Of a DNA stretch of 64,000 nt, positions 12,430-24,885 are shown one piece after another (position 1 is the stretch's first letter; each line of letters starts with the position of its first letter). Position numbers and translations under genes: made by a program. The stretch lies in NCBI RefSeq assembly GCF_000003815.2, contig NC_049982.1:12358043-12422042 (forward strand), in the 5' to 3' direction. The notes beneath the pieces are model-generated. The model was not told where the DNA came from and searched no databases. It saw only the letters and a list, made by a program, of their open reading frames with translations. Origin of the DNA: Branchiostoma floridae (taxonomy: Eukaryota > Chordata > Leptocardii > Amphioxiformes > Branchiostomatidae).

Positions 12430-13552
12430 TTCACTTATACATGAAAATGGCATGTTGGGTGTTAATTACATGGCAGCGATGGTGTTGCACAACTGCTGAC
12501 TTTTTAAAAGCATGAGACTGGATCACGTGTAGAATCTTGTGTTAACAAAAATAGCAGCTTGATTTAACATGAGGCAAAGTTGTGTCAGGTACAAAGCCGC
12601 TGATATGGCCAGCAAAGTCAAGGGTACGGAGTGTTGAAGATAGCATCAGTCCTAGGGATCAGTGTCATTCAGACGCAGGCTCTAATTACACAAGTTGCAG
12701 TCTATCAGCACTCAAGTACCATTTGCGCTTCAGGGGAGTCCGTCAAGGTTGCTTATTAATGTGGTAGGTAGGAAGGTCATGGCATAGGTGAGTTTAGGCA
12801 GAAATTGAGAAGAGCGATTATTATAACCATCATTACTTTTTGTCAACATCAGCTAGCTTCATTTTCACAGTTCCATGCTTTTTTTTATTCCTTTGTAGCA
12901 ATAAAGGCTAGTGTTCTTTTGGAAAAACAGGTACCAGGATGTTAGTTTCAATTTTTTTGTGAAAAAGACAAACTCAAAAATAGACCCTGTACCACATATA
13001 AGACACTTAGTGCATTTTGACATGGATTCAAAAGGATCTACTACATGTAGTATATAGCACATGACATGCATCACAGTAGTCATGTCTACACTGAACTTGA
13101 TGGTTCAGACTGGTCCAATCATTTGCTTAACCGGATGGTGCATATCACAATGAACACGTACATTAACTTGATCTTAAGAATGTCAACAATTTTTTCTTCC
13201 TTTCCGTGTGTTTGAGTGCGTGGTTTTTCTCTTGTTATTTCCCTTAAGTTGGTACATGTAGGTCTGTATTATAAAGTGGATTGTGTAAAGAGATACAAGT
13301 AGAGCTTCAATGTAGTGCACAAGTGCAAGGTGCCTTAAAGTTTGTTCCTGCTACTTGTTGATATCACTACTCTGCTATTATGTGAACTAGAAAGACAACG
13401 CTTCACAAAAATGCAGATTGAATGTTTTCCCTGTAGCCTGTCAAGCTACTTGCACACAATACTAAACAATTAGGCTAGTCCTGTAGTTTTGTGTGTGAGA
13501 ATGACAAAAAAAACAGTACTACATCTAAATGTATTTGGTTTTTGGACCAAGT
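12430..13552. other. non-genic unique DNA
   Basis: No gene, RNA or repeat boundary recognised; short frames only. Confidence 0.5.
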
Positions 13553-13675
13553 CATTAGCATATTTGTACTACTAATATACCATTATGCTAACCCTTTAAT
13601 ATTGTGTGCAAACTAAAAACAAAACAAAACAAACCTAAAATCTGGTTTTAGTAGTGTAAACCTAATATGCTAATG
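13553..13675. repeat. small imperfect inverted repeat
   Basis: CATTAGCATATTTGTACTAC at 13553 pairs imperfectly with the minus-strand reading of 13649-13675, which starts CATTAGCATATTAGGTTTAC. The outer 12 bases pair perfectly and inner pairing resumes after a gap. The loop holds a short AAAAC tract. A tiny decayed MITE or a chance hairpin. Confidence 0.35.
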
Positions 13676-13796
13676 CAGTTCTAAGTTCTAATTGGCCCCT
13701 GACAGAAGAAGAAATAAAAAGAATATACCATTGAATACCTTTATATACTTAAATACAGTGATTCAAAGCAATATGTTAAATTTTTAAAAGCTGGTC

Positions 13797-13813
13797 TTGT
13801 CCATGGTGCTGAT
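13797..13813 (-). promoter_or_regulatory. weak RE1-like motif, 15 of 17
   Basis: On the minus strand ATCAGCACCATGGACAA, identical over the core AGCACCATGGACA to the stronger sites at 33622 and 45835. The two mismatches are at the ends of the REST consensus. Motif similarity only. Confidence 0.2.
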
Positions 13814-15689
13814 GTTTGGGTATTGTTAAAGGATGTCTTTTTCTACAACCAAGCACCAACTTGCTGTACCTAATGAGTACGAGTGGTAAAAATGGCTGTG
13901 ACAGCTATAGTATAATGTTGGTTTATTCTCTGTTACAGCAGGTAGAAACCAAGTTGGCCTATAATGCAGCCTCCCATTTTTGTCAAAATTAAAAGCTGGC
14001 CTGGGGATTTGTAATTGTACTCTAGTCACATGCACTGGTCGGTCATACAAAGATCAAACGTTTTTGTTTTTTGTCAGGAGATCAAATGCTAGTAATCTAT
14101 TTTGGCAGTAGAATAGGCCTGTGAGTCCCAGCAGAAATCATCTCAACATGAAAGGTTGGAATTGTTACTTTGGGGAGATTTTCCCAGTTGAAAGATGGGA
14201 TGGATTTTTAGAGCTTTGGGACATAGTACCATTTTCATGGATTATTGGAGGAGTCATAAAGATGATTCAGGAGTGCTGAGTGTTTTTTCAGCTGCCAGTT
14301 GTCAAACCTGTCTAATATCATGTACAGGTAGTACCTTTTGGTCTGTTAATGTTTGGTATTAACAAAATTAAAGATAACAGAATTAATGTAACACAAAACT
14401 ATTCCTTGACGGAAGCCTTTTCACAATTCAAAGGTGCCATTAAGACTCGCACAAAATTGTGAAGACAAGCATGCCAAACGCCAGGTACATTTGTTAGAAT
14501 GTATAGTTGAGGTATGTTTCAATACCTATATTTTGCACATTTTGATGAGTATCTATTCTGCAAGATTGGATAAATTCCTGAAAGATGAACCATGTCATTG
14601 GAGCATGAAGCTGAGTCCGGTCATCAGAACCTTGGAGCTGCTGACAGTTTATGATATTACTGGTGGGACATATGGAATTGTTCTCTGTCCTTTGTACTGA
14701 TCACCATTTGCAGTCTCAGCACCTGGTTTTCCAGTATAAGCTGATTGAAGTATTGATATTGAGAAAATACTGCACTCACAGGAATTGTAAAGAATTCAAA
14801 ACATTACTCTTACCAGTTTTTCGAAGCTGAAAGGAATGAATTCCAAGCTGTCAACCAACAGAAAACTCCCTTTAAAAGCCTGTAACGTCATCAGGTAGGG
14901 CTCTGCTGGCCATCCACCATGCAGGGTTAATGGAAGAGGCATGCAATTACAAACACCATTTCAGCAGGGTAACAAGGGGCATGGAGCAGTTATAACTGCA
15001 CTTAGCAAAGCTTTGCTTCAGGGAGTTGTCATGTCACGTTTCACAAATATTGAAGACTGGGGAAACATTGAAAGCAGTAGCAGCACTTCCAACAGTACAC
15101 TAGATGATTCCCTACCCTTTTTGGAGTTTTACAGATGCCCTTGCAATGTTGTTAAATAACAAAGTCAGGGTTTTGTGTAGCTCATTTTAGCAAGTCAGAA
15201 CTTCACTGTATTGTTTGTGACCACCATGCAAAATTTAGGACCATGATACTTATTTTTGACAAGCATATCCAATGTGAAAAGTGTTGATATGATTTTTCCA
15301 ACTTACCTAAAATCCATGTAGTTTAGTGTGGGCAAAAGAATTATGTCCCCTCATGAGTACCCTGAGAATGCACCTTTTTACCTTACATTTACCAAATCTC
15401 CTGATCTTAGAAAGGCCAAGACCACACAATGACCCCCCCCCCCCAATCCTCCGGCCATTACCATCAAACTAAGATTCAAAATCTGGCTAGAACCCATTTT
15501 TACTAGACACGTAACAAGACCAGAAGGCCACTTCAAGGTTACGGGTTATATGAATAGGACTGGAATATGATGACTGAGGCCAGCTCAATTACTCACTAAG
15601 AGTGAGGAATTACTGACTCAATAGGAGAAGCAAGTATTATGGAGGCTGCTTGGGAAATACCCTACTATTTAAACTGAAATAGTTTTGAT
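13814..15689. other. non-genic unique DNA
   Basis: No gene recognised. A C12 homopolymer sits at 15433-15444. Frames at 14434-14700 and 14941-15159 are open by chance with no domain signature. Confidence 0.5.
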
Positions 15690-15960
15690 CCACTCACATT
15701 GGAAGGAGTCGAAGGACCATTACTCATTTTTTTTTCAAGTGTGGTGGCTTCTTTAACATGCTTGAGGTGTAGCTCTTTTTCTAAACTTGGCCTCCATTTA
15801 ACGTCGTATTGTCCTATCCGAGGGACATCCCTAATGGAAGATTGGTACACAATTCTACCTGAATGAAGTACCTTTCCCAATACTTGGGCATGTCAGGGAA
15901 TTTCAACCCAGGACACCAGTAGTCATTTATAGTCAGCACTGACTCGTCACCCCCCCCCCC
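15690..15960 (-). mobile_element. decayed tRNA-derived SINE
   Basis: On the minus strand the order is a B-box-like word GGTTGAAATTCC (15908 to 15897), then TTGGGAAAGGTACTT, then the body word CCCTCGGATAGGAC and ACGTTAAATGGAGG (split by a 7-base insertion), then a CATGTTAAAGAA word. The same modules in the same order occur in the better-preserved element at 43359-44352. The A box is too worn to define. It ends beside a C-rich run at 15950-15961. Family membership is seen by internal comparison; RNA polymerase III origin is inferred from the B box. Confidence 0.65.
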
Positions 15961-15961
15961 C
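15950..15961 (+). repeat. C12 homopolymer
   Basis: Twelve consecutive C residues at the upstream edge of the decayed SINE; prone to length error in assembly. Confidence 0.9.
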
Positions 15962-16850
15962 AAAAAAAGCACATCATGGGTGCATGTTTCTTACATTAAG
16001 AAACATGAAGAAAAAGTAGTTGCCTGATTCTATATACTAGTAATTGATTTTCATTTATTTTGAATCCTCTGTTCAGTTGACAGACGTATAAGCACATCTG
16101 GATGAAGAAATAGCAAGTCCCTTAATCTACCTCTGTAAAATTATGTTTGAATAGCTGGATGAAGTTGAGGTAAAACGTAACTTGACGTTCCGTGACTATC
16201 TCTCTCACCGAAGGTGACTCTCTTAGTGCCCATGAGAGTTTGTGGTTTTATGCTTCTGTGATATCATAAATTCACTGATACTAGTGGTTTCCGCTGTTCA
16301 TAGAAGTACCCTCATTTTATCAAGCCAGACTGCTGCATAAAAGTCTGACTGCTTTTTCCTTACAGTATTGCGCACAAGAAAGCAATTTGTCAGCTGAATG
16401 CACAAATGTCATTAACAGTCATAAAAAAATAACATCTTATTTATACTTTTTGTTGATCTACCAGTATGAAATTTTACTATTGTACCTCAAAACTCTGTAT
16501 GCTCATTAGTTCTATTGTCACTTCAGAGCTCATTTACACATTTTCCATTTTACATGTAGTACCCCCTTGGGTTGGGTTTTGCCACTGTTAGACCATATAT
16601 GACATGCTCAAATGGTTTGTATTGAACTGTGAACAGTTAAAATTATTTCATGCATATCTTGTCAGCCAGTTGCAACTGGAGTAAACAATTTGAATTAACT
16701 TGTCAGGTGTGGAAGAAACACAAAATAATCTGAGGTTTAATCAAGCAACTATCACCATCTAAGTAGTGGCAAGTTGACACAGACTTGCATTGGAATGACT
16801 GATGTGTATTTAACCAATTATCAGATCCAAACTTAGAGTTAAAAGGTTAA

Positions 16851-16863
16851 GGGGGGGGGGGGG
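16851..16863 (+). repeat. G13 homopolymer
   Basis: Thirteen consecutive G residues; an imperfect GAGT tract follows at about 16932-16947. Confidence 0.9.
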
Positions 16864-16954
16864 ATAATAGACTGTGCCTTAAGTTTTGATGCCTTGTTGT
16901 TTTTTCTGTTCTTTTGTATTCTCACCGGATAGTGAGTGAGTGAGTGAATGTTGT

Positions 16955-17578
16955 ATTACCGTATATTCTCGAATAAAGTACGCACTTTTTTAATTTTTCA
17001 ATACTGGGAAGGTGCTACAAGTTGTTGCCAAAGTCTGTGTGCGTACTTTATTTGAGGTTATTGCATGGATAAATAGTAAAAGAACCTAAAATAAAGCCAG
17101 TTGGAGCTACACTTCCAGGAAGGTTTCAAAACATACACATTGGAGTTGTCTTGGTGTTGTCTTACCAAAGAATTGTCTAAACATAATTTACATAAGGCTG
17201 GCATTTGCATACAATCCTTTTGAGTTAGTGACTTTGACAGTTGTACAACTGGTTTTCCCAGTTAGATGTACTAGCTGACTTTTTCTGCCAGTTCATTCTC
17301 AGTGATTTTTACAAGTTGCAGTTAGGCAATCCACAAGTTTAAAGAGACAACGACAGTGTAACCCCAGGTTATTTCATGCAAAATAACCTGAGGAAAACAT
17401 CATAAATTTGAATTTAACCAGTTCAAGGTCTGTCCAAAATTGGTGGAGAAGGGGTGCGTACTTTATTTGAGTTTTTCCATTTTACCTTTCAGTCCCACAG
17501 ATCTGTCTAAGACTTGCCCCAAATCAGGGGTGCGTAATTTAATTGGGGTGCGTACTTTATTCGAGAATATACGGTAAT
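16955..17578. mobile_element. long-TIR MITE, ACCGTATATTCTCG family
   Basis: The left end reads ATTACCGTATATTCTCGAAT and continues AAAGTACGCAC; the right end is its exact reverse complement, giving perfect terminal inverted repeats of about 31 bases. The phrase GTGCGTACTTTATTYGAG appears at the right TIR and again internally near 17039 and 17454, so the sub-terminal regions repeat the TIR. A perfect 9-bp hairpin, AGGTTATTT paired with AAATAACCT, lies at 17366-17389. The target duplication cannot be resolved because the flanks are themselves symmetric (TA, TTA or ATTA are possible). There is no coding capacity. The superfamily is not assigned. Confidence 0.88.
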
Positions 17579-18744
17579 CACCCAGGTACCTTCAGCTGTA
17601 CCAGAAAAGAACAGAAGAGGTAATGGGAATAGACAGCCAGACATTAATGAGAGAGCAGACTTCTAAGCTTAAGTTTTCTACCATAAATTAGGCTAATTTT
17701 TTGCTCTGGCAAAATGTCATCTGCTGTAAGTAGGTATATATCCTATCCTTGCAATGGGGGCTCTGCCAAATTTAAGTCTAACCAGGCCACAGCACAGCCC
17801 ATGAATAATGTCACAGATGTTTTGGCCTCACGATCGATACCGTTTCCAACAAACTTTCTGTGTGGGATCCATCTATACTGGTTTCATCCCAAAGTTGAGC
17901 AGATGCCCATGATTAGAGTCATTACCAGCCAGATCTGAGCGGACAGTGAAATTGGAAATGCGGTTGAGCTTTGAGATTTAAAGGAGTATCATAATTCAAG
18001 TCAAGTACCATCAATTGTTACCATGGAGATTGGCTGTAAGTTCTTTGGACTTGTCTTCTTTTTATATTGTGTTAAGTTCCCTGCAAAGGGATTTAATAGC
18101 AGAGCTGCTGTATGACTGCCTTTTGTCTGGTTTGGTATCTAAAGGCTTATCTGTATCAAAGTCAGGAACAGTTTGGCCGCAGGACTTCCCTCATCATGGT
18201 TGTCCTCTGAGAACTGTACTTCTGATTTATTGTAGACATTAAGAAGCACAATCTAGAAAACCAGACATACAATTGGCACTGCTAAGGATCAGATAACAAT
18301 TGATCAATTTTCTACCCTCAGCTGAGTGAAAAATCGATTTTGTAATACTCCTAAGCGTGAACTTGCCCTCTAGCATCTTTGCAAGGTGAACTGGGATGTC
18401 ACATAAGCTCATGCAGATGTGGTAGGCAGCTTGCTGGTTTATTGAACAAATGGAAGTTGTGTGATATGCTAAATGAACAATATTAGTATGTAAATCTTGT
18501 CAAACATTCGATTTTGTACAATATAACAGTTAAGCATCAGGGAGACGAATTTGATGAAGATTCTAATCTCTGGCATTCATTAGAATAATTGCAGCACCAG
18601 CATCTAAGCAAAGCAAAACTTTAAAAAATTGCTCACATTTGGTTACTTGTAGTGCATGTTGCTCGCTCACTGTCAGCCTAGTACCAACTAGCACATTGTA
18701 ATTGGCACACACAAACAGTTTCAAATTTATACAGTTTCAAATTC
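17579..18744. other. non-genic DNA with an X-box-like site
   Basis: No gene recognised. At 18017-18030 the minus strand reads ATCTCCATGGTAAC, sharing 13 bases with the X-box-like site at 12361. Otherwise unremarkable. Confidence 0.45.
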
Positions 18745-18965
18745 AACATAGAAAAGGTACAAGGTCCACTGACAGTACCGTCCAAAATCAACTTTGACTC
18801 TTGTCTTTCCAACCCCTTCCCGCAAACCCCAAAGCATTTCAATCTATTCATTCAAAGGTTCTTAAGATATGTTCACAAAACACAAACACAAAATATAGGC
18901 ACTTAGACAGACACACCAAAAAGTCCGCATTTATATGCAGAAAATATTTGCATTTTTCATGTTGG
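18745..18965 (-). repeat. diverged copy of hairpin-containing interspersed repeat
   Basis: Matches, with decay, the order of words in the copies at 24886-25115 and 51341-51575: a GGTACAAGGTC-like start, then CTTTGACTCTTGTCTTTCCAACCCCTTCC, then a TTCTTAAGATATG block, then an ACACAAACACAAA tract. The terminal TACCTCCA hairpin is lost. Orientation follows 24886-25115. Confidence 0.55.
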
Positions 18966-19546
18966 CAAATATTCAGAAATACAGCTCATCTTTATACATG
19001 TACTGTATTGTGTATCTTGATGTAATCAGGAGTTGTTACAAGCAGATATCATCAGGCCCTTATGTCAGTCATAATGACCATTGTGGTGATACACCTCATT
19101 CCAGTACGCTATTTCAGGAGACTCATGATCATTAACTATTTTTAGCTAAAGTATGTACAAGTACATTTAGAGGTCCATGAGGTACGTTTGATGATCTGTT
19201 CTGAAAAAGCCCTAGGCTACACGTGACAAAGTTTTTTTTTTCATACTGCAGGACCTTCAATACATTGCAATTGTACAATGTAGCAGTTTGGCTGTGTTTT
19301 GTATATTCTCTTGAGGTGTGTGCTTTTTCAGATGCCATAATACTACCATAGGAGAAAGAATTCAAAGTGATTTAAAGAGATGGGCCAATGCAGCAGCGCT
19401 ACTCCTTAAGTATCTTACACTTCATGTATTCCCAGTAGATGTTGAAGACTATCTTGAGAAAGCCTCAGTCTATAACTAGTGTTTTTAATGTAGCAGTATT
19501 ATGGCAATTTTGAAAGTTGATGTTACATCTGCTTAACGATTATCTG

Positions 19547-19901
19547 CAGGGCTCAAAATACTGGGTGCATGTGCTCCCAGGTGCATGTGCACCCAAAATT
19601 GGAGCTGTGCACCTAATTATTTTCTGTGGGTGCACAGGGTGCACCCAATATTTTTATAGGCTTATGCATGTAAAGATATCAAAGTATACTAGTATACATC
19701 ATATTCTTGACATCTAAGTGTTAGAAAGATAATAAAAATGCTTGTCATGGTACTTGATGAAAACATACCTAAGTTTTGTTATCACGTTTTTCTGACATTC
19801 TACTTAAATTTAAGTGGTGCACCCAAAAATTTTGGGTGCACCCAATTTTTTAAGCTGGGTGCACCAGTGCACCTAATCCCAAAAATGAATTTCGAGCCCT
19901 G
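19547..19901 (+). mobile_element. GTGCAC-repeat hAT-like MITE, copy 2
   Basis: Starts CAGGGCTCAAAATACTGGG and ends AATTTCGAGCCCTG. A 7-base TTATCTG directly precedes the left end (19540-19546) and directly follows the right end (19902-19908), consistent with a worn 8-bp hAT-type target duplication. At least eight GTGCAC or GGTGCAC words lie in the outer thirds. It is closely similar to 45474-45804 and to the minus strand of 8413-8912. Confidence 0.85.
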
Positions 19902-20114
19902 TTATCTGTATTAATGTTGCTCTTCATTTGGGGCCTCAATATAAGTGGTTCATCTGCAATTACCAATATATCACAAATGCATAAATGATAAGCTTACTAA
20001 ATGCAACTTGTGTTCGGAAGGAACATCAACAATACAGGTAAAAAGGGTCAGACCAGATCTGAATATTATTTGCATAAAACTTGAAGCTAAGACATGAAGA
20101 GAAGAGAAGAAATG

Positions 20115-20270
20115 GTGGGAAAAGAAGAAAACATCATAATTTGAATTTATCTGGTTCAAAATTGGTGAAAAATGGGTGCATACTTAATCTCTACTTAACA
20201 TTCCATAGAGTTATCTGAAACTTGTTCCAAATCAGAGGTGCATACATTGTACTTTGATAAATAAGATACA
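20115..20270 (+). mobile_element. decayed fragment of the 16955-17578 MITE family
   Basis: Words AACATCATAATTTGAATTTA, GTTCAAAATTGGTG, GGGTGCATACTTAAT, TTGTTCCAAATCAGAGGTGC and CATACATTGTACTTTGATAA follow the same order as 17395-17578 of the intact element, with the CpGs decayed to TpG or CpA. The left half is missing. Confidence 0.65.
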
Positions 20271-23200
20271 ATATCCCTGTTAGAAGAGACCTGAAACGTT
20301 TCACTGTACTCTTTTGTACATTTCATACTTTTTGTAGTTCATCAAAAAGGATCTACAGTGTTATGTTTCAGCAGGTGATGAAAGTTCTCTCCACAAAGAC
20401 ATCTCACTGCAATATAATCACCCTGCATTTCCTACTATTGACCATATAGATCCACTTCTATGAATAGACTATGTTACTCCATTTACCTTTTGGCATAAAA
20501 TCATGCTACCATCTGAGAACCAGAATCCTATCTCTGATTTTCCTGTGGCACAACAATGAGTTGGCAGATTAAAAAAAAATGGCTGATGTCCATGATCTTT
20601 ACAAAACTCGGAGTTGTCACTTCTGGATCTTGCAGATCAAGATTTCTTAGACCTTGAACATGAGGGCTACTTGAGGTTATGAGTAAAATCAATACCTCCT
20701 GGATGAGACTCAGGCTACTACTCTGAATTTCATAAACCAAGCTGCTTAAAGATTACTGTCTACACATTTTACAAAAGTAAATGAGGCCAGCTTGACTTGT
20801 AGCCCTATGAGAATTGTAAAGTCTTTTTGCATAAAAGTGAAGCTTATGCAATCAGGGCATCTTATAATTTAGAAGTGCAAATAATTGCCAGAAAAGCATA
20901 AAGATATTGAAAGATAACTTATCTTCGCCCTTGAAAAACATACTGTTGTGCCAGATGTATTAGGCAAGTTCCAAATTTTTGCTTTAGTAGAGGAAAGGTG
21001 GCATCATATTTGGTTTTTCGAGTCTAATTTCCAAGGCTATGTGTTGCTTTATGCAGATTGAAGTCTAAAAAGAATTAAGATATGAGGTCAAGAAACAAGT
21101 TGTCCTTGATGAATAGTCTTGTTGCATCGTTTTAGTATCTTAATCCAGTATAAGGAAAATAAAACTTGAATTATTTATTGAAGTAAATGGACATACTGTA
21201 TAAAGTTATTATCTGTTCTTAAGTCCAGCAATACCCGATAATGCGGGAAAAGCAGCTTACAGCTGTCAAGTTAGCTCATAACAGATTATAGCATTATAGA
21301 TTCTAAAAGGCAAATGTACTGCCTTCATTTTGTTGCAGTGACAGCGCTTCAGATTAAGCAGTGTACAGAATGCATTGTGAGATTGATTATATCCGTCCTT
21401 CATGACTAAATATACTGTTGAAAGCCAACATCAGTCCACAATGACCATGATTGTTTCCTGCCGATATAACTATAAGTTTCCTGGGCAAGTTCTTATACAT
21501 ATTCCTGGCACGTAGCCCTGGAAATGGAGTGAAGTGAAGCTGAAATTGCCATATGATGTGAAATTGTACAAGTCCATGGAAAAGTGGATTGAAGTGGCTG
21601 CAATGAGATGAAGATTTCCTGCTCTCTTATGACTGATGGCTGTCTCTTGGGTGTTGAATTTTTGTGTATTAGTCGTAGCTTTGAGGTGAATACCCTGACA
21701 AGAGGTTCAATGAACCAGAATCAGCATATTTCACCTGTTTGATGTATGAGTACCGTTCAACAAGTCAAGGACAACACCTTAATGTACTTAAGTTGAGCTG
21801 AACCAAGATTGCTTTCACCAAGCTAAGTGATGATACTGAGGTAGCTTTGGCCTTCAACACCACTCATTGACCAGACTGCTTGCCTGGGGATTGACTGCAT
21901 GACCTTGATGGCCCATGCTACACAAATAAGGCCACAGCTGTTCATATCATTGGTTCGTGGACATTTGAATGTGAAGAGGTAGCAAGCAAACATTATAAAA
22001 GCAGTGGAAAGGAACTTCAAAGAAAACTTCAAAATGACCATAAAAATTATTCACTATGTAAAACTGAGTGCATCAAGGCAAAAACCTGTTCCCCAGGCTT
22101 TGTTGTCATTATATCTTTCCAGTTAAGAGTATTTTGTAAATTCTGAGAACCAACAAATTAAATTGGTGGGGTCTAAGATTCATTGTAGTGACATCACAAG
22201 GTACAGAACCAGATAAGAAAGACTTCCAATATTCTTTAGGTTAATCTCATCTCAAGTTCAAGAAACTTTGATGGAAGTAGATATAGTATTCAGAATTATG
22301 ACATTCTAATTGCTATCTTGACGTTGAGTTGTTACTATCCCAGTCTGATGATGTGATCCCCCTTTGGGATGGATCCAGCATGAATATTGCATGGCCTGAT
22401 AGAGACAGAGATATCAGAACCAAGTTGATTACCCATTAAGGTATCTTATGAGCTCATCTCAGCTGTTGGACTGCTTTCATGAAAAATATGAAGAGTCTGA
22501 CCCAGAAGATCAGGTTACACCAGGCATTGCACAGCTTTGTACTGTGTATTCTTTGTGTCAGTAATGCAACAGATAGAAATGAGTAGCCTTTACCCATGAA
22601 TCATGAATTGCTATTCAATTATCAGGTGGATCCCACAAAACACTAGCCTTGAAAGGTTGAGGATAGAAAGGGGGTGGAAATGGGAAGAAATAGCTCTGGA
22701 GGTCCAGCCAGGTAGTAGTCTCTCTTGGCCATCTTCTTAATATGATGTCAGCAACACTGGCCAAATCTACATGATGTTAAATCATACATGTATGGTTATG
22801 ATCTAGACATTACCACTTGTAGGAAAAGTTGCACTATATGATCTTGGCATTAACTACATGTAGGAAAGGTTACATTTAGGTCAAGATAAAGATTTATGGC
22901 CCTCTAAGTTCATCTCTTGGACCCAGTGCAAAATTGAAGGCTGGCTGTGCCCCAAGGGGCTCTTAAACCTTGATATTGACCAGGATGCTGGCCAATATTG
23001 CCTGTATTGTACCAGACAGGGATTAGTGAGAACTGGTCTTATGGCAAATCAATACTAGAAGTATGGAGCAGTTAAACTTAAGCATTGAAGTTCTATGATA
23101 GTACCAAATGCAGTATTTACATGTACTTGAATGGTATATGATATGGTATGGCTACTCTAAGTATAGTACCAAGTGTTTCTTGAATCCTAAAAGTTAGACC

Positions 23201-23362
23201 ATACCGATGTCTGTAGGCACCATGTGCACAAGAAGGAATGAAGTAGCTAAGAACTATCATTTGAGAGGCTTGAAGTCCCATACATGCACATCAAACTGGT
23301 AACTGGAGTTCAGCTCAAATGGATAAGTAAGACCAAGTAGCTTGTTAGCAATACGTCAGACC
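20271..23362. other. non-genic unique DNA
   Basis: About 3 kb without gene, RNA or repeat boundary that I can define. All frames are short. The stretch 21500-22050 is somewhat more complex in composition, but no coding or motif pattern stands out. Confidence 0.45.
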
Positions 23363-23544
23363 TGTACAGTGACGGCCTCTACTTAAGGACCACCTGGCCA
23401 ATAGGAATACCTTTGATGGTCCCTTAGATAATTTTTCCCTTTGACAGACTGAAGAATTCGTGATTCTGTCTACAGTCACCATCTGTCCACATAGACTGGC
23501 TTTTAGTGGCTCTGTGAGTCTTCTTGGGCAGGTTTGACTGTACA
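23363..23544. mobile_element. Tc1/mariner-like MITE, TA-flanked
   Basis: The left end TGTACAGTGACGGCC and the right end, read in reverse complement, TGTACAGTCAAACCTGCCCA share the terminal TGTACAGT and weaker similarity beyond it. Both ends sit on a TA dinucleotide, so the element would be CAGT...ACTG inserted at TA, as in Tc1/mariner elements. The interior phrases GGACCACCTGG and GGTCCCTTAGATAATTTT are familiar to me from interspersed repeats in marine invertebrates. No transposase. Confidence 0.6.
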
Positions 23545-24885
23545 AACATCAACTTTTGATGAGAACTGCAACTTTTTATGATCTGACAAGCAAACCATAT
23601 TAAGTAAATGCCTGGGCAGCCATGGCTTTGATCTAACCCCATCTTGACAGCTAACACATTGCCGTTTCCTCTTCTTTGCCCACTTAATGATTGGATGATT
23701 GCTCATGTCTGGATATTAGTAAAGCCCTGTGTCTGCCTATTTTGAAAAATGACTGCCTGTTGTCAAAGCCTCTTTCCACCATAATAGGCTTTTCCCATTA
23801 TCTCTGTCCCTTAGGAGCAAAAGTGCAAGATCATTTTCCAGCAATACTGCCTTCTCTAGTGTCAGATATCCAAGGAACTGCAGTAAACTTACACTACAGA
23901 TAGATGGGCCACCTTAGCAACATGGCTTAGTGCATATTCTGGTTATTGTGCTGCACATTACATGCCACTGTGAAAAGTAGAGTGATAATACTCTAAAGTG
24001 ACCTGGTTCTGCCAGAAAGGCATTTGCAGAAGAATACTTGTGTGATCTTATCACTCATGTTCAAGACTGGCACATATTTCAATGCCATGTTTTCTCACGA
24101 GATGTGGAAAAGGTTGCAGTGGTCACTAGCATGTAATGAAAGAAAGCTGGTTAAAGGCTTTGCCGGAACTGTTTGAATGACAGTCATGACAATTAAGAAT
24201 GGGCTCTCCAAATCAGTTCTTTTCAAGCACTTTGTCGTCTTGTTATGATTATCATATATCATGTTCCTTAGTTCTGAATGGTCCCAACAGTCCTGTGTAT
24301 CATAAACAGGCAGCTTTATGAGGACTGTTTGCCATGATGTCAGCAAGTTTTCATAGCCACGCTTTTCTCTAGAGGCAATGTTTTATTTAAATGCTCCCAT
24401 AGGGAGTTATATGGGCAAGAAACACCACTTGAACATCAATTTTAGTTCATTGTAAGACACAATGGTAGATATATAACCTTGATGTGTAAATTATACTAAA
24501 AACTATGTATCATTATTGTAAATTCTGTGTAAAAATGTACTAGTCTAGTAGATTAGGTGTCTTTCTCTGGGAACCTTCTGGATTAGTTAAAGTATGTCAC
24601 AACAGTCAGGAGCTGAACAAGAGTACAGTACATTTGAATAAGGGTTTCTAATTTAGTTGGTCTCATTACTGCCCATCTCTTAGAGATCCTTGACTTGGTT
24701 TAGATCCTTAGGTCAGTTAAGCCTATAGCTAATGGTAATTTAAGCCTGCAGAATAAAATTTTGAAAAGACAATGACTGAAAAGCTATTTAGACAACCTTT
24801 CCCTCTATTCTGTACTCAGTTGGTTGTTTCCTTTATTGACCGTGACAGGTTTTCTTAGGACACAAGGGTGTTTTTGTGTAAAAAC
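23545..24885. other. non-genic unique DNA
   Basis: Short frames only; no repeat boundaries or RNA genes recognised. Confidence 0.45.

Noticed and set aside
15433-15444. C12 run as G-quadruplex or signal
   Set aside because: A simple homopolymer with no adjacent G/C tracts; likely polymorphic and error-prone.
19517-19717. Open frame across the GTGCAC-rich element
   Set aside because: Its cysteine/histidine/glycine pattern comes from GTGCACC repeats, not from a metal-binding protein.
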